A stretch of DNA of 12,498 bases, from contig WLHO01000012.1 of assembly GCA_009702645.1 (NCBI GenBank), positions 1-12,498 on the forward strand. The letters are read 5' to 3'. Within the stretch, counting starts at the first letter, position 1. Every line of letters starts with the position of its first letter. Position numbers and translations under genes: made by a program. The stretch comes from Actinomycetota bacterium (GTDB lineage: Bacteria; Actinomycetota; Actinomycetes; Actinomycetales; Microbacteriaceae). The notes below the pieces were generated by a model. That model was not told the DNA's origin. It was given only the letters and a program-made list of their open reading frames with translations, and made no database searches. Positions 1 through 6,929 of this stretch are shown here, piece by piece.

Positions 1-609
1 CTGATCGGGGTGGGGCTGATTGGCAGCGTCATCTGGCAGGTCACTGACCGAATTGCAAATGGCATCTTTAGACCTTTTGAATACTTTGCCTACTTCTCCA
101 TAGTGACTGCGATATTCGCTGGTCTTTTTTTGATTACCACGGGCTTTGGGCTACTGCTAAAAATTGAAGACACCAAGTGGGTTGAGATTGCAAGGCTCAG
201 CTTTGCAGTTGCATTAATTGTTGTCGGTGTGGTTTACCACGCGCTACTTGCAGATGTTGCTAACGATGTTCGCGATGGCGACTACGCATGGCCGGTTCTT
301 CCAAATGAGATCATCCATACCTACGCGCCAATTTTGGCTGCCATTGAGTACTTGATTTCCGTCAGAGCCTTCCGCATTCGCTTTAGAGCATTTTTGTGGG
401 TAGCAGTTTTCCCACTCACCTGGTTGGTGCTTTCAGTTGTTCGCGGAAGCGCAACTAACTGGTGGCCCTACTGGTTTATAAACCCAAACGGCGAAGCAGG
501 ACTTGGTGGCATGCTCACCTACATCGGCGCAATCACACTGTTTTTCCTAATTCTAGGAATCGCAGTACTGGGGCTCAAGAAACTACTTCAGCGGCTAGTG
601 CTGCGCTAA
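1..609 (+). CDS. Pr6Pr-family integral membrane protein, 5' end cut by the window
   Basis: This is a polytopic membrane protein of unknown function that resembles the Pr6Pr family common in Microbacteriaceae. The frame is open to the first base of the window. A GTG at base 10 could start translation, but residues upstream of it continue the first hydrophobic helix, so the real start is probably outside the window. From base 10 there are 199 residues with about six hydrophobic segments. Family-like landmarks are the polar-aromatic stretch RPFEYFAYFSI after the first helix, a conserved-looking HTYAPILAAIEYL segment in the middle, and WWPYWFINPNGEAG before the last helix, followed by a basic C-terminus (KKLLQRLVLR). 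It ends 43 bases before the hydrolase gene, which appears to have its own promoter. Family assignment is moderately sure; no biochemical role is known to me. Confidence 0.75.
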   Translation: MIGVGLIGSVIWQVTDRIANGIFRPFEYFAYFSIVTAIFAGLFLITTGFGLLLKIEDTKWVEIARLSFAVALIVVGVVYHALLADVANDVRDGDYAWPVLPNEIIHTYAPILAAIEYLISVRAFRIRFRAFLWVAVFPLTWLVLSVVRGSATNWWPYWFINPNGEAGLGGMLTYIGAITLFFLILGIAVLGLKKLLQRLVLR

Positions 610-637
610 CCGATTTAGCACCCAACTGCACTTGCGG

Positions 638-646
638 TGCTACTGT
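638..646 (+). promoter_or_regulatory. Extended -10 box of a leaderless promoter for the hydrolase gene
   Basis: TGCTACTGT holds a TGN extension followed by TACTGT (641-646), a TANNNT-type -10 box. The last T is separated from the ATG at 653 by exactly six bases, so transcription would begin at or next to the A of the start codon. No Shine-Dalgarno sequence precedes this ATG and no good -35 box is visible. The same spacing is seen before the lysE-type and yqhA-type genes. Confidence 0.5.
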
Positions 647-652
647 ATTGGG

Positions 653-1666
653 ATGCGCGCATCAAAGTGGATTGCAATTACAGCTGGAGTACTCGCTGTC
701 ACCATCTCCGGCGGAGCCTTGGCAGCCGGCAACTACGTTTACACTTCAGGAACTACAGTTCCGTGTGCCATTAACGAAGATGACCTAGCAAACACTCCCG
801 AAGCTTTCTACACCCCGGCAAAAGGCAACGGCCCCTTCCCTGGAGAAGGGTGGGACAAGTGGGCAGGTTATGACCTAAGTGATTGGTGGATGACTGACGC
901 AAGTTATCAGGCGGTTGAGATTCCAGTCAGCGATCAAGTCACCCTATCTGCATGGTGGATTGCACCTACCCAGGCAAATGGAAAAACAGTAATTGTCACC
1001 CATGGAATTGGAACATCAAGGCGCGACTTTAATGCGCTGCTCCCATCTTCCATGCTGGTCAAAAACGGTTTCCATGTTCTTCTGGTTGACTCAAGAGATA
1101 CCGGAGAATCAACCTGTACCGATGGAAGGCACTCGGCCGGCCAAGAAGAGTCCACTGACTTCGCAGCCGTTGCAGAATGGCTAATTGCCAACAAAGACAT
1201 CAAAGCTTCATCACTTGGAATGTTTGGGGTCTCAGGTGGAGCAATTGCAACTTCCTTGCTGCCCGCCAAAACTGAGAACGTTTCTGCTTTTGCCATGGAG
1301 GGCACAATATTTGATTTCAATGCTGCGGCCACACGAGAAGTTGAGTTCCAAGGCTTCCCTGGATTTTTGTGGCAGCTGGCTTTGATATCTGCTCAACTGT
1401 TCCACGGAGTGAACCTGACCGAGACTTCAGTTATGCAAGGCATCGAAGCTGCAGGTCAAAGGCCTATGTTGATTCTCCACGGAGACATCGATCAGCGACT
1501 GGATTACCAATCGTCGGTTGATTTCTACAACTACGCCAAGAGCATTGGCGCAAACATCACCCTCGAAACTTTTAATGGTGCCGATCACACAGAAGGTATG
1601 CTCACCGAGACCGATCGGTACGCAGCTGTACTGGCTGACTTCTTCGACAAGTCATTGAGTAAATAG
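653..1666 (+). CDS. Membrane-anchored or secreted alpha/beta hydrolase
   Basis: This is a serine hydrolase of the alpha/beta fold, 337 residues from the ATG at 653. Residues 5-27 form one hydrophobic segment after a short basic N-terminus, so the enzyme is probably exported and either anchored or processed. The catalytic core is recognisable: oxyanion-strand motif THGIG (116-120), nucleophile elbow GVSGG with Ser194, acid in HGDID (Asp278 or Asp280), and histidine in GADHTEG (His312). The substrate cannot be told from sequence; esterase, lipase or peptidase activity are all possible. An in-frame TTG at 632 would add seven residues, but it has no ribosome site, and the -10 box at 641-646 fits ATG 653 as a leaderless start. 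Its TAG stop shares one base with the GTG of the DoxX gene, so the two are probably co-translated. Confidence 0.85.
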   Translation: MRASKWIAITAGVLAVTISGGALAAGNYVYTSGTTVPCAINEDDLANTPEAFYTPAKGNGPFPGEGWDKWAGYDLSDWWMTDASYQAVEIPVSDQVTLSAWWIAPTQANGKTVIVTHGIGTSRRDFNALLPSSMLVKNGFHVLLVDSRDTGESTCTDGRHSAGQEESTDFAAVAEWLIANKDIKASSLGMFGVSGGAIATSLLPAKTENVSAFAMEGTIFDFNAAATREVEFQGFPGFLWQLALISAQLFHGVNLTETSVMQGIEAAGQRPMLILHGDIDQRLDYQSSVDFYNYAKSIGANITLETFNGADHTEGMLTETDRYAAVLADFFDKSLSK

Positions 1667-2082
1667 TGAAGATTGTGAAAGCAGTTAGGCATACTGCTCG
1701 CTACCTACTGGGAGCTGCATTAATCTATGCCGGAATTGGACACTTCACTTTCTCAAGAATTGCCTTCCAGGCCCAAGTTCCACCTTGGCTGCCGCTGGAT
1801 CCGGACTTTGTAGTACTGGCTTCTGGAGCAGTTGAAATTGCTCTTGGCTTGGGGCTTATCTTTGTTTCTCGCTACCGGAAACAAATCGGCTGGCTAACCG
1901 CCGCATTCTTCCTTGCGATCTTCCCAGGCAACATCTCGCAGTACCTGACTCAAACAGACGCTTTTGGACTAAACACCGATGAAGCAAGAGCCATCAGGCT
2001 GCTGTTCCAGCCCCTTTTGATGCTGTGGGCGTTGTGGGCAACTGAGGCTTGGTCAAAAACCAAGCACGAACCTAAAGTTTAA
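1666..2082 (+). CDS. DoxX-family membrane protein
   Basis: A 138-residue protein with four hydrophobic segments, the usual size and layout for DoxX-like proteins. Visible family traits are AGIGHF (22-27) at the end of helix 1, QVPPWLP (37-43) in the first loop, GAVEIALGLGL (54-64) in helix 2, FPGNISQYL (86-94) and RLLFQPLLMLWALW (111-124) in the last helix. DoxX relatives have been linked to quinone or redox chemistry in membranes, but function here is unassigned. The GTG start overlaps the last base of the hydrolase stop (TAGTG), which implies termination-reinitiation and dependence on the upstream gene. The C-terminus is short, polar and basic. It converges on the alcohol dehydrogenase gene with only eight bases between the stops. 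Confidence 0.85.
   Translation: MKIVKAVRHTARYLLGAALIYAGIGHFTFSRIAFQAQVPPWLPLDPDFVVLASGAVEIALGLGLIFVSRYRKQIGWLTAAFFLAIFPGNISQYLTQTDAFGLNTDEARAIRLLFQPLLMLWALWATEAWSKTKHEPKV
2047..2065. terminator. Hairpin at the convergent hydrolase-DoxX / dehydrogenase 3' ends
   Basis: A perfect 7-bp stem, GCTTGGT (2047-2053) with ACCAAGC (2059-2065), closes a CAAAA loop inside the last codons of the DoxX gene. A T-run (GTTTTT, 2083-2088) follows on the plus strand but about 17 bases away, and none follows directly on the minus strand, so it is not a classical intrinsic terminator. It lies where transcripts from both strands end, so a bidirectional 3'-end role is plausible but unproven. Confidence 0.3.
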
Positions 2083-2090
2083 GTTTTTGC

Positions 2091-3134
2091 CTAGATAGTG
2101 CTGGCGTCAATGACAAAGCGATACCTAACATCAGAGCCAACAACGCGGTCATAAGCCGAATCAACTGTCTTCGCGTCTGAAACATCTAGAAGCTCGATGG
2201 TCGAGGAGATGTTCTTCTCCCCGCAGAAATCAAGCATCTGCTGAGTGAGTGCGATGCCTCCGGTGTTAGAACCGCCGATGCTCTTCAGCCCAGTCACTAG
2301 AGAGAACGGGTCGAAGGATTGTGGCTCTCCTGCAAGACCTACGTAAACAAGTGAGCCTCCGACTCGGAGCATTCCAAGCAGCGCGTCGTTATCAGTTGAT
2401 GAGCTGGTGGTGTTCAAGATCATGTCAAAGAAGTTCTTATGGCTTTCAACAGCGTCAAGAGTCAACAGGTAGTCCTTGGCGCCAAACTCCTTGGCGTCTG
2501 CGGCTTTAGCCTTACTTCTTCCAAGAACGTAAACCTCTGCACCCATGGCAACGGCAAACTTAACTGCCATGTGGCCTAAGCCACCAAGACCAAGGATTGC
2601 AACCTTCTTGCCAGGTCCAACCTTCCAGTGGTGAAGTGGTGAGTAGACAGTTACACCAGCACATAGCAATGGGGCCGCTTGTGCCATATCTAGGCTTTCT
2701 GGAATCGAAAGCACGTAGTTCTGGTCAACCACAATCTCCGATGCGTAACCGCCATAGGTAGGCGCCTGGTCGTAGTGGCGTCCGTTATAGGTCTGGACGT
2801 TGCCCTTTAGGCAGTAGTTCTGATTTCCCTCGAGGCAGTATTCACACTTTCTGCAGGAGTCCACGAATGTTCCAACACCAACTCGATCACCGACCTTGAA
2901 TTTAGAGACATTAGAGCCAACCCCAATTACTTCCCCGGCGATCTCGTGGCCTGGAACCATTGGAAAAATACCCTCGAACCACTCGTTTCTAGCCTGATGA
3001 ATATCGGAATGACAAATTCCAGAGAACAAAATCTTGATGTGAACATCGTCTGGGCCAAGGGGTCTAAGTGGCATGTCTGCTTTTTCAAACTTTGAAGTTG
3101 GGCTTGCAACTAGCAAAGCGCGAGTGTTTGACAT
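2091..3134 (-). CDS. Zinc-dependent NAD(P) alcohol dehydrogenase (CAD/YahK/AdhC type)
   Basis: A cytosolic medium-chain dehydrogenase/reductase of 347 residues, the usual length for bacterial cinnamyl-alcohol-dehydrogenase-like enzymes that interconvert alcohols and aldehydes. Catalytic zinc ligands are visible as Cys41 (SGICHSD), His63-Glu64 (PGHE) and Cys158 (LLCAG). The four structural-zinc cysteines are Cys94, Cys97, Cys100 and Cys108. The Rossmann nucleotide site is GLGGLGH (182-188). The second Rossmann strand ends in VLGRSKAK (203-210) rather than an acidic residue, which favours NADPH over NADH. The ATG is preceded by a good Shine-Dalgarno sequence. The gene lies 39 bases downstream of the CorC-type gene on the same strand and may be co-transcribed, though the functions are not obviously linked. 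A general aldehyde-detoxifying reductase is likely; the physiological substrate is unknown. Confidence 0.92.
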   Translation of the reverse strand: MSNTRALLVASPTSKFEKADMPLRPLGPDDVHIKILFSGICHSDIHQARNEWFEGIFPMVPGHEIAGEVIGVGSNVSKFKVGDRVGVGTFVDSCRKCEYCLEGNQNYCLKGNVQTYNGRHYDQAPTYGGYASEIVVDQNYVLSIPESLDMAQAAPLLCAGVTVYSPLHHWKVGPGKKVAILGLGGLGHMAVKFAVAMGAEVYVLGRSKAKAADAKEFGAKDYLLTLDAVESHKNFFDMILNTTSSSTDNDALLGMLRVGGSLVYVGLAGEPQSFDPFSLVTGLKSIGGSNTGGIALTQQMLDFCGEKNISSTIELLDVSDAKTVDSAYDRVVGSDVRYRFVIDASTI

Positions 3135-3139
3135 GTTTT

Positions 3140-3145
3140 CTCCTT
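3140..3145 (-). promoter_or_regulatory. Shine-Dalgarno site of the alcohol dehydrogenase gene
   Basis: On the minus strand AAGGAG lies five bases before the ATG at 3134. It is one of the strongest ribosome sites in the window and fixes the start. It contrasts with the SD-less starts of the hydrolase, LysE-type and YqhA-type genes. Confidence 0.7.
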
Positions 3146-3173
3146 GAGTTAATGCTCTTGTATTGCGGGTGAA

Positions 3174-4454
3174 TTAGGGAATGCGGGTAGCAAGAATCTT
3201 GTCGATGCGGCGACCGTCCATGTCTACTACCTCAAGCTTCCAGCCTTCGATAACAACGCTGTCGCCAGAAACTGGCATCTTGCCAAGAAGCAAGAGGATA
3301 AGTCCGCTGACGGTGTGATAGCGACCCTTGTCTTGTTCTGGAACATCTTCAATTACCAAGCAGTCTTTGAGCTCATGGATAGATGTGTCGCCTTCGAATA
3401 GCCATGAACCATCATCTCGTTGGACCGGGTCAGTGGCTTCTTCACCTTCGGTCACAATTTCCCCAATCAGAGTGTCAAAGATATCCTGAATAGTCACAAG
3501 ACCTTCAAGGCTTCCGTACTCGTCAACCACAAAGGCAATGTGAGTGCGGGAGAGCTTGAACTGATCGAGAAGGTCCATACCGGTTAGGGTTTCTGGAACA
3601 TATAGCGGGGCTTCAAGATTTTCTTGAAGGCTGAGCTTCTCACCTCGGGCAACAGTTGATAGAGCTGTCTTTGCGCTCAAGACTCCGATGATTGAATCTA
3701 GATCTCCATCGCAAACTGGAATACGCGATCTAACCGATTGGGCAATTTGGTCAAAGCTTTCAGCTTCTGGAGCGTTGATGTCAACGTAAATGATTTCAGA
3801 TCGAGGAACCATCAAGGATCCAAGCTTTCGATCATCCAAGCGGAAGACGTTTTTCACGAGCTCTCGCTCTTGGTCTTCAATAAGGCCAGCCACGGAACCT
3901 TCGTCCAAGATGGCTTCAATTTCATCTTCGGTGACGGTTGCTTCCTTGTGCTTGCCAACTCCAAATAGTCTCAGTAAGGCGTTGGTGGTAAAGCTCAGAA
4001 TTACAACAAATGGCCTGGTTGCAAGGGAGAGAATCAACATCGGACGCGCCATGACCGCAGCGATGGCTTCCGGGTTGGACTGACCAATTCGCTTTGGCAC
4101 GAGTTCGCCGACTGTGATAGCAACGAAAGTCACAATTAGAACCACAGATACGGTTGCTGTTATGTCGGCAATACCGTCCGGGACTCCCACGCTCTGAAGC
4201 CAAATAGCCAAAGGCTTAGCAAAAATGGATTCTCCGACGATTCCACTCAATAGACCAATTGAGGTAATTCCAATTTGGATCGTGGAAAGAAACTGGGTTG
4301 GGTCCTCACTGATGCGCAGGGCGGCAGCGGCAGATTTTTTACCCTTTGCGGACATAGCCGAAAGCTTGGATCGCTTAGAGGTAAGGAGTGCAACCTCAGA
4401 CATGGCTAGAACACCATTAACGACAATTAGAGAAAACAGCAGGATTATTTCCAA
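3174..4454 (-). CDS. CorC/HlyC (UPF0053) membrane protein: DUF21, CBS pair, CorC_HlyC domain
   Basis: A 426-residue inner-membrane protein with the complete architecture of the CNNM/CorC/HlyC family: a DUF21 transmembrane domain (about 1-195, with LLTSKRSK at 23-30 and VGELVPKRIG at 115-124), two CBS repeats (about 210-330, with MVPRSEI at 215-221, DEYGSLEGLVT at 311-321 and IFDTLIGEI at 325-333), and a C-terminal CorC_HlyC domain (about 345-424). Relatives are implicated in magnesium or cobalt efflux or homeostasis, and CBS pairs often bind adenine nucleotides; the name hemolysin is historical. The only usable start is TTG at 4454. In-frame codons upstream contain no ATG, GTG or TTG before a TAG, and only a weak AGG is nearby. 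The N-terminus nevertheless begins where the first helix of the family begins, so it looks complete. Confidence 0.9.
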   Translation of the reverse strand: MEIILLFSLIVVNGVLAMSEVALLTSKRSKLSAMSAKGKKSAAAALRISEDPTQFLSTIQIGITSIGLLSGIVGESIFAKPLAIWLQSVGVPDGIADITATVSVVLIVTFVAITVGELVPKRIGQSNPEAIAAVMARPMLILSLATRPFVVILSFTTNALLRLFGVGKHKEATVTEDEIEAILDEGSVAGLIEDQERELVKNVFRLDDRKLGSLMVPRSEIIYVDINAPEAESFDQIAQSVRSRIPVCDGDLDSIIGVLSAKTALSTVARGEKLSLQENLEAPLYVPETLTGMDLLDQFKLSRTHIAFVVDEYGSLEGLVTIQDIFDTLIGEIVTEGEEATDPVQRDDGSWLFEGDTSIHELKDCLVIEDVPEQDKGRYHTVSGLILLLLGKMPVSGDSVVIEGWKLEVVDMDGRRIDKILATRIP

Positions 4455-4517
4455 AGACCTGTTTAACTCACCCCAATGGCTATGCGAACGTTGAAAGATA
4501 ATAATCGCAGAAAACTA

Positions 4518-4530
4518 GTCGCTGTGCGAC
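4518..4530 (-). terminator. Possible terminator downstream of the YqhA-type gene
   Basis: On the minus strand GTCGC-ACA-GCGAC forms a 5-bp stem with a three-base loop, followed by TAGTTTTCT. It sits 68 bases after the YqhA-type stop and upstream of the CorC-type gene. The stem is short, so this is a weak candidate. The rest of the 144-base gap (4455-4598) shows only a second short A/T-rich dyad (CAAAT 4531-4535 with ATTTG 4543-4547) and no recognisable promoter for the CorC-type gene. Confidence 0.3.
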
Positions 4531-4598
4531 CAAATTTAGAAGATTTGACCCCTGTAGAACCAACACGAGGCCTCAGAAGGCTTATTTCCGGAGACAAA

Positions 4599-5090
4599 CT
4601 ACTTTGTTTTTCTGGAAGTTGAGCTGGGCTTATCTGAGTCCTTGCGAGTTGCTAAAGCAAACAAAGCAAGTCCAGCAACCAGAGCGCCAGCTCCCAGTCC
4701 ATAGGAAACAACATCAGCGGCACGGTTTGTGTCGACGAAGACACCTACAAACACCACTGCAACAATGGCTACAACAACACCGATCAGCTTGGACTTTAGG
4801 TCGTCAAGGTCGCGAACCTGAAGCCAGGTAGGAACTTCGAGTCTGGTGTCAACAAACAACTCATAAAGTCCATAACCAATAACTAGCAAAACAGTTCCAA
4901 GCAAAATGGCATCAACCGCGGTTAGAACATCAACAATCGTGTCTTTAAGGTACGCATCGTTTAATACAGCATCGACAATCACAATCATGATTGAGATCGA
5001 ACCCTGCGCCATTAGCAGCAAGGCTCCGATGATTGAAGCAATAGATGGAACGATCACCGCGTAGCGGGTAAGTCCTAGTATTTTGCGCAT
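4599..5090 (-). CDS. YqhA/UPF0114 family membrane protein
   Basis: A 163-residue integral membrane protein of uncharacterised family UPF0114 (YqhA). Four hydrophobic segments lie at about 12-40, 56-80, 101-119 and 127-147. The family hallmarks are present: IGYGLYELFVD (71-81) at the end of the second helix, then a loop with PTWL and the acidic-basic motif LDDLKSKL (95-102). The C-terminal tail (149-163) is polar, rich in Lys and Ser, and probably cytoplasmic. The gene follows the LysE-type gene by 30 bases on the same strand, yet its ATG has a TANNNT box at leaderless spacing and no Shine-Dalgarno sequence, so it may also be transcribed on its own. No molecular function is established. Confidence 0.88.
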   Translation of the reverse strand: MRKILGLTRYAVIVPSIASIIGALLLMAQGSISIMIVIVDAVLNDAYLKDTIVDVLTAVDAILLGTVLLVIGYGLYELFVDTRLEVPTWLQVRDLDDLKSKLIGVVVAIVAVVFVGVFVDTNRAADVVSYGLGAGALVAGLALFALATRKDSDKPSSTSRKTK

Positions 5091-5096
5091 GGCCCA

Positions 5097-5102
5097 ATGC
5101 TA
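5097..5102 (-). promoter_or_regulatory. -10 box of a leaderless promoter for the YqhA-type gene
   Basis: On the minus strand TAGCAT is followed by exactly six bases and then the ATG at 5090, which places the predicted +1 on the start-codon A. There is no Shine-Dalgarno sequence. It lies in the 30-base gap after the LysE-type gene, so it would be an internal promoter if the two genes also share a transcript. Confidence 0.4.
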
Positions 5103-5120
5103 CTAGCAGGCTCTGTTCCA

Positions 5121-5723
5121 TTAGAAGTTATAGAAGGCAAGCATGATTGCGATTCCAAACATGATGGCGGCAATTACTAGGTCTAGCACTTTCCAGAACA
5201 CCGGCTTAGCCATAAATCGAGATGCTGCTCTAGCTCCAAATCCAATTGAGCTAAACCAAACAATGCTGGCCACAGCTCCTCCGAGAGCAAACCACCACTT
5301 ATCTGGGCCGAATTGATTACCAATAGAACCAAGCAAAATCACAGTGTCAAGGTAAACGTGAGGGTTTAAGAACGTGAAGCCCAGTACCGAAAGCACAACG
5401 GTTTTAGCACTTGCGCTTTGCTGGCCAGATGCATCGAGGCTCTGAGACTTGAAAGCTGAGCGAATGGACCTGATTCCAAACCAAGTCAAATAGGCAACTC
5501 CAAACCAGCGGATGATTTCAAGAAGCCACGGGAGCCCAGAAATCAGTGCGCCAAGGCCGGCAACCCCAAGAAAGATAAGGAAAGCGTCAGAGATAGCGCA
5601 GATTGCGACGACCAGCAGAACATGCTTTTTGGTTAGCCCCTGCCGAATGACGAAGGCATTTTGAGCACCAATTGCGATGATTAGACCAAGCCCAGTTAGG
5701 AACCCAGGAGCGAATGCAATCAT
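5121..5723 (-). CDS. LysE/ArgO-family basic amino-acid exporter
   Basis: A 200-residue inner-membrane exporter with about six hydrophobic segments, the normal size for LysE/ArgO proteins, which export lysine and arginine using the membrane potential. Diagnostic motifs are GAQNAFVIRQG (19-29) in the first helix region and LNPHVYLDT (119-127) in the middle helix. A polar loop around 91-107 separates the two halves. In Corynebacterium lysE is paired with the divergent regulator gene lysG; here the divergent neighbour is an ABC importer instead, so any regulator is encoded elsewhere. The ATG at 5723 has no Shine-Dalgarno sequence, and a TATACT box six bases upstream indicates leaderless transcription. 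The family call is sure; lysine versus arginine preference is not decidable from sequence. Confidence 0.92.
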   Translation of the reverse strand: MIAFAPGFLTGLGLIIAIGAQNAFVIRQGLTKKHVLLVVAICAISDAFLIFLGVAGLGALISGLPWLLEIIRWFGVAYLTWFGIRSIRSAFKSQSLDASGQQSASAKTVVLSVLGFTFLNPHVYLDTVILLGSIGNQFGPDKWWFALGGAVASIVWFSSIGFGARAASRFMAKPVFWKVLDLVIAAIMFGIAIMLAFYNF

Positions 5724-5740
5724 CGCTCAAGTATAGAGCG
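5724..5740 (-). promoter_or_regulatory. LysE-type gene -10 box inside an inverted repeat
   Basis: On the minus strand TATACT (5735-5730) precedes the ATG by exactly six bases, so the predicted +1 is the start-codon A. The box is enclosed by a perfect inverted repeat, CGCTC (5724-5728) and GAGCG (5736-5740), separated by seven bases. The repeat could be a repressor site overlapping the core promoter. The -10 reading is supported by similar spacing at two other genes; the operator reading is inference. Confidence 0.5.
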
Positions 5741-5825
5741 CGCCGAAATCACTACTGGCGGGCCTAGTTGGATATATCTGGCAGGATGGTCGGAAGCCTG
5801 ATCTGAAATACGCAAGAAACATCCA

Positions 5826-5856
5826 TTGTGGTGGGATTGGCCCAATAGCTACACAA
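5826..5856. promoter_or_regulatory. 31-bp imperfect dyad upstream of the four-gene importer, candidate operator
   Basis: The site reads TTGTG-N5-ATTGG-C-CCAAT-N5-CACAA, centred on base 5841. Outer arms (5826-5830 with 5852-5856) and inner arms (5836-5840 with 5842-5846) are perfect complements, and one of the five intervening positions also pairs. It ends 26 bases before the ATG at 5883. Its size and symmetry suit a dimeric DNA-binding regulator, or a hairpin in the leader RNA. The rest of 5724-5882 shows no canonical TPP or FMN riboswitch signature. Confidence 0.35.
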
Positions 5857-5882
5857 ACGACTCCCGAAAGGTACATTATTTA

Positions 5883-6920
5883 ATGCTCAAGTCACTCAAC
5901 AAAATTGCAGTTGCTGCAATTGCTATCGCCACACTCACACTAAGCGGTTGCTCGCCAGCGTCCGAAACCCCCGAAGACCCAAGTTCATTTGGCGCACTGA
6001 ATGTTCAGCTCAGCTGGATTAAAAACTCAGAATTTGCAGGCGAGTTCATGGCCGATGCAAACGGATACTACGCCGAAGCTGGCTTTGACTCCGTGAACCT
6101 AATTGCTGGCCCAGCAGCCACTGAGGCAGAGGTTCTCAACGGAAACGTTCTAGTTGGTATTGCAAACCCTATCTCCGTTGCTCCTGTCATCCTCAATGAA
6201 GGTGCTCCACTGAAGATCATCGGTACCACTTACCAGAAGAACCCATTCACCATCTTGTCCCTCAAAGATGGCGCTAACATCGTCACGGCTCAGGATCTAA
6301 TCGGTAAGAAGATTGGTGTTCAGGCAGGACCTAACGAAACTTTGTTTGATGCTTTACTGAAAGCAAACGGCATTGACGCCTCAAAGGTAACCAAGGTGCC
6401 GGTTCAGTACGACCCAGCCCCACTTGTAAATGGTGAAGTCGATGGATTCTTGGCTTACATCACCAACGAGTCCTTCACGGTTGAGCAGCAGGGCTACGCC
6501 GTCACTAACTTGCTGTTTGCTGACAACGGACTGCCTTTTGTCACCGAAAGCTTTGTTGTGACTCAGGACGCCATTGACAACAACCGCGAAGCTCTAAAGG
6601 CATTTCTATACGCCACTATTCGCGGCTGGAAGGATGCCATTGCTAACCCTTCAGAGGGTGCTCGCCTGGCCATCGAGGTCTACGGCAAGGACCTAGGACT
6701 ATCAAAGGACAAGGAAGAGTATCAGTCCAAGACCCAGAACGAGATCCTGGTTCAAACCGATGAAACTCGTGCAAATGGCTTGTTCACCATCAGCGATGCC
6801 ATGATTGCTCAGAACCTTGCAACCTTGAAGTCTTCGGGCTACGAGATCACTGCCGAGCAGCTGTTTGACCTAAGCCTGCTGGCAGAGGTATACGCGGAGC
6901 ACCCTGAACTTCTGAAGTAA
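5883..6920 (+). CDS. ABC importer substrate-binding lipoprotein, NMT1/ThiY/RibY type
   Basis: A 345-residue lipoprotein that captures substrate outside the membrane for the ABC importer encoded by the next three genes. A basic N-terminus, a hydrophobic stretch and lipobox LSGC with Cys23 give a type II signal peptide. An in-frame ATG at 5826 would put 19 polar residues in front of that signal, so ATG 5883 is preferred; GAAAGG lies 11 bases upstream, and TACATT (5872-5877) could be a -10 box. The mature part has features of the NMT1/THI5-like binding fold: VQLSWIKNSEFAGEF (41-55), GYYAEAG (61-67), GKKIGVQAG (141-149) and NGEVDGFLAYITNE (183-196). This family binds pyrimidine thiamine precursors (ThiY), riboflavin (RibY) and other small ligands. 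The N-terminal strand resembles the RibY style as much as ThiY, and no riboswitch decides the matter, so the substrate remains open. Confidence 0.85.
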   Translation: MLKSLNKIAVAAIAIATLTLSGCSPASETPEDPSSFGALNVQLSWIKNSEFAGEFMADANGYYAEAGFDSVNLIAGPAATEAEVLNGNVLVGIANPISVAPVILNEGAPLKIIGTTYQKNPFTILSLKDGANIVTAQDLIGKKIGVQAGPNETLFDALLKANGIDASKVTKVPVQYDPAPLVNGEVDGFLAYITNESFTVEQQGYAVTNLLFADNGLPFVTESFVVTQDAIDNNREALKAFLYATIRGWKDAIANPSEGARLAIEVYGKDLGLSKDKEEYQSKTQNEILVQTDETRANGLFTISDAMIAQNLATLKSSGYEITAEQLFDLSLLAEVYAEHPELLK

Positions 6921-6929
6921 TCTAAGTTC

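Noticed and set aside
632..652. TTG at 632 as start of the hydrolase
   Set aside because: No ribosome site, it adds seven residues unlike a signal sequence (two cysteines), and the -10 box at 641-646 would lie inside the coding region.
4571..4585. GGCCTCAGAAGGCTT hairpin between the YqhA-type and CorC-type genes
   Set aside because: Only a 4-bp stem (GCCT/AGGC), with a T-rich tail on the plus strand, where no gene needs a terminator.
5724..5882. Possible TPP riboswitch, prompted by CCTGATCTGAAATACGC near 5798-5815
   Set aside because: It partly resembles the 3' TPP-box sequence, but the CUGAGA element and the other conserved paired strands are missing. A covariance-model search (Rfam TPP, FMN) would settle it.
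5826..5882. ATG-type start at 5826 for the importer lipoprotein
   Set aside because: It would place 19 polar residues ahead of a standard lipoprotein signal and would overlap the dyad at 5826-5856.
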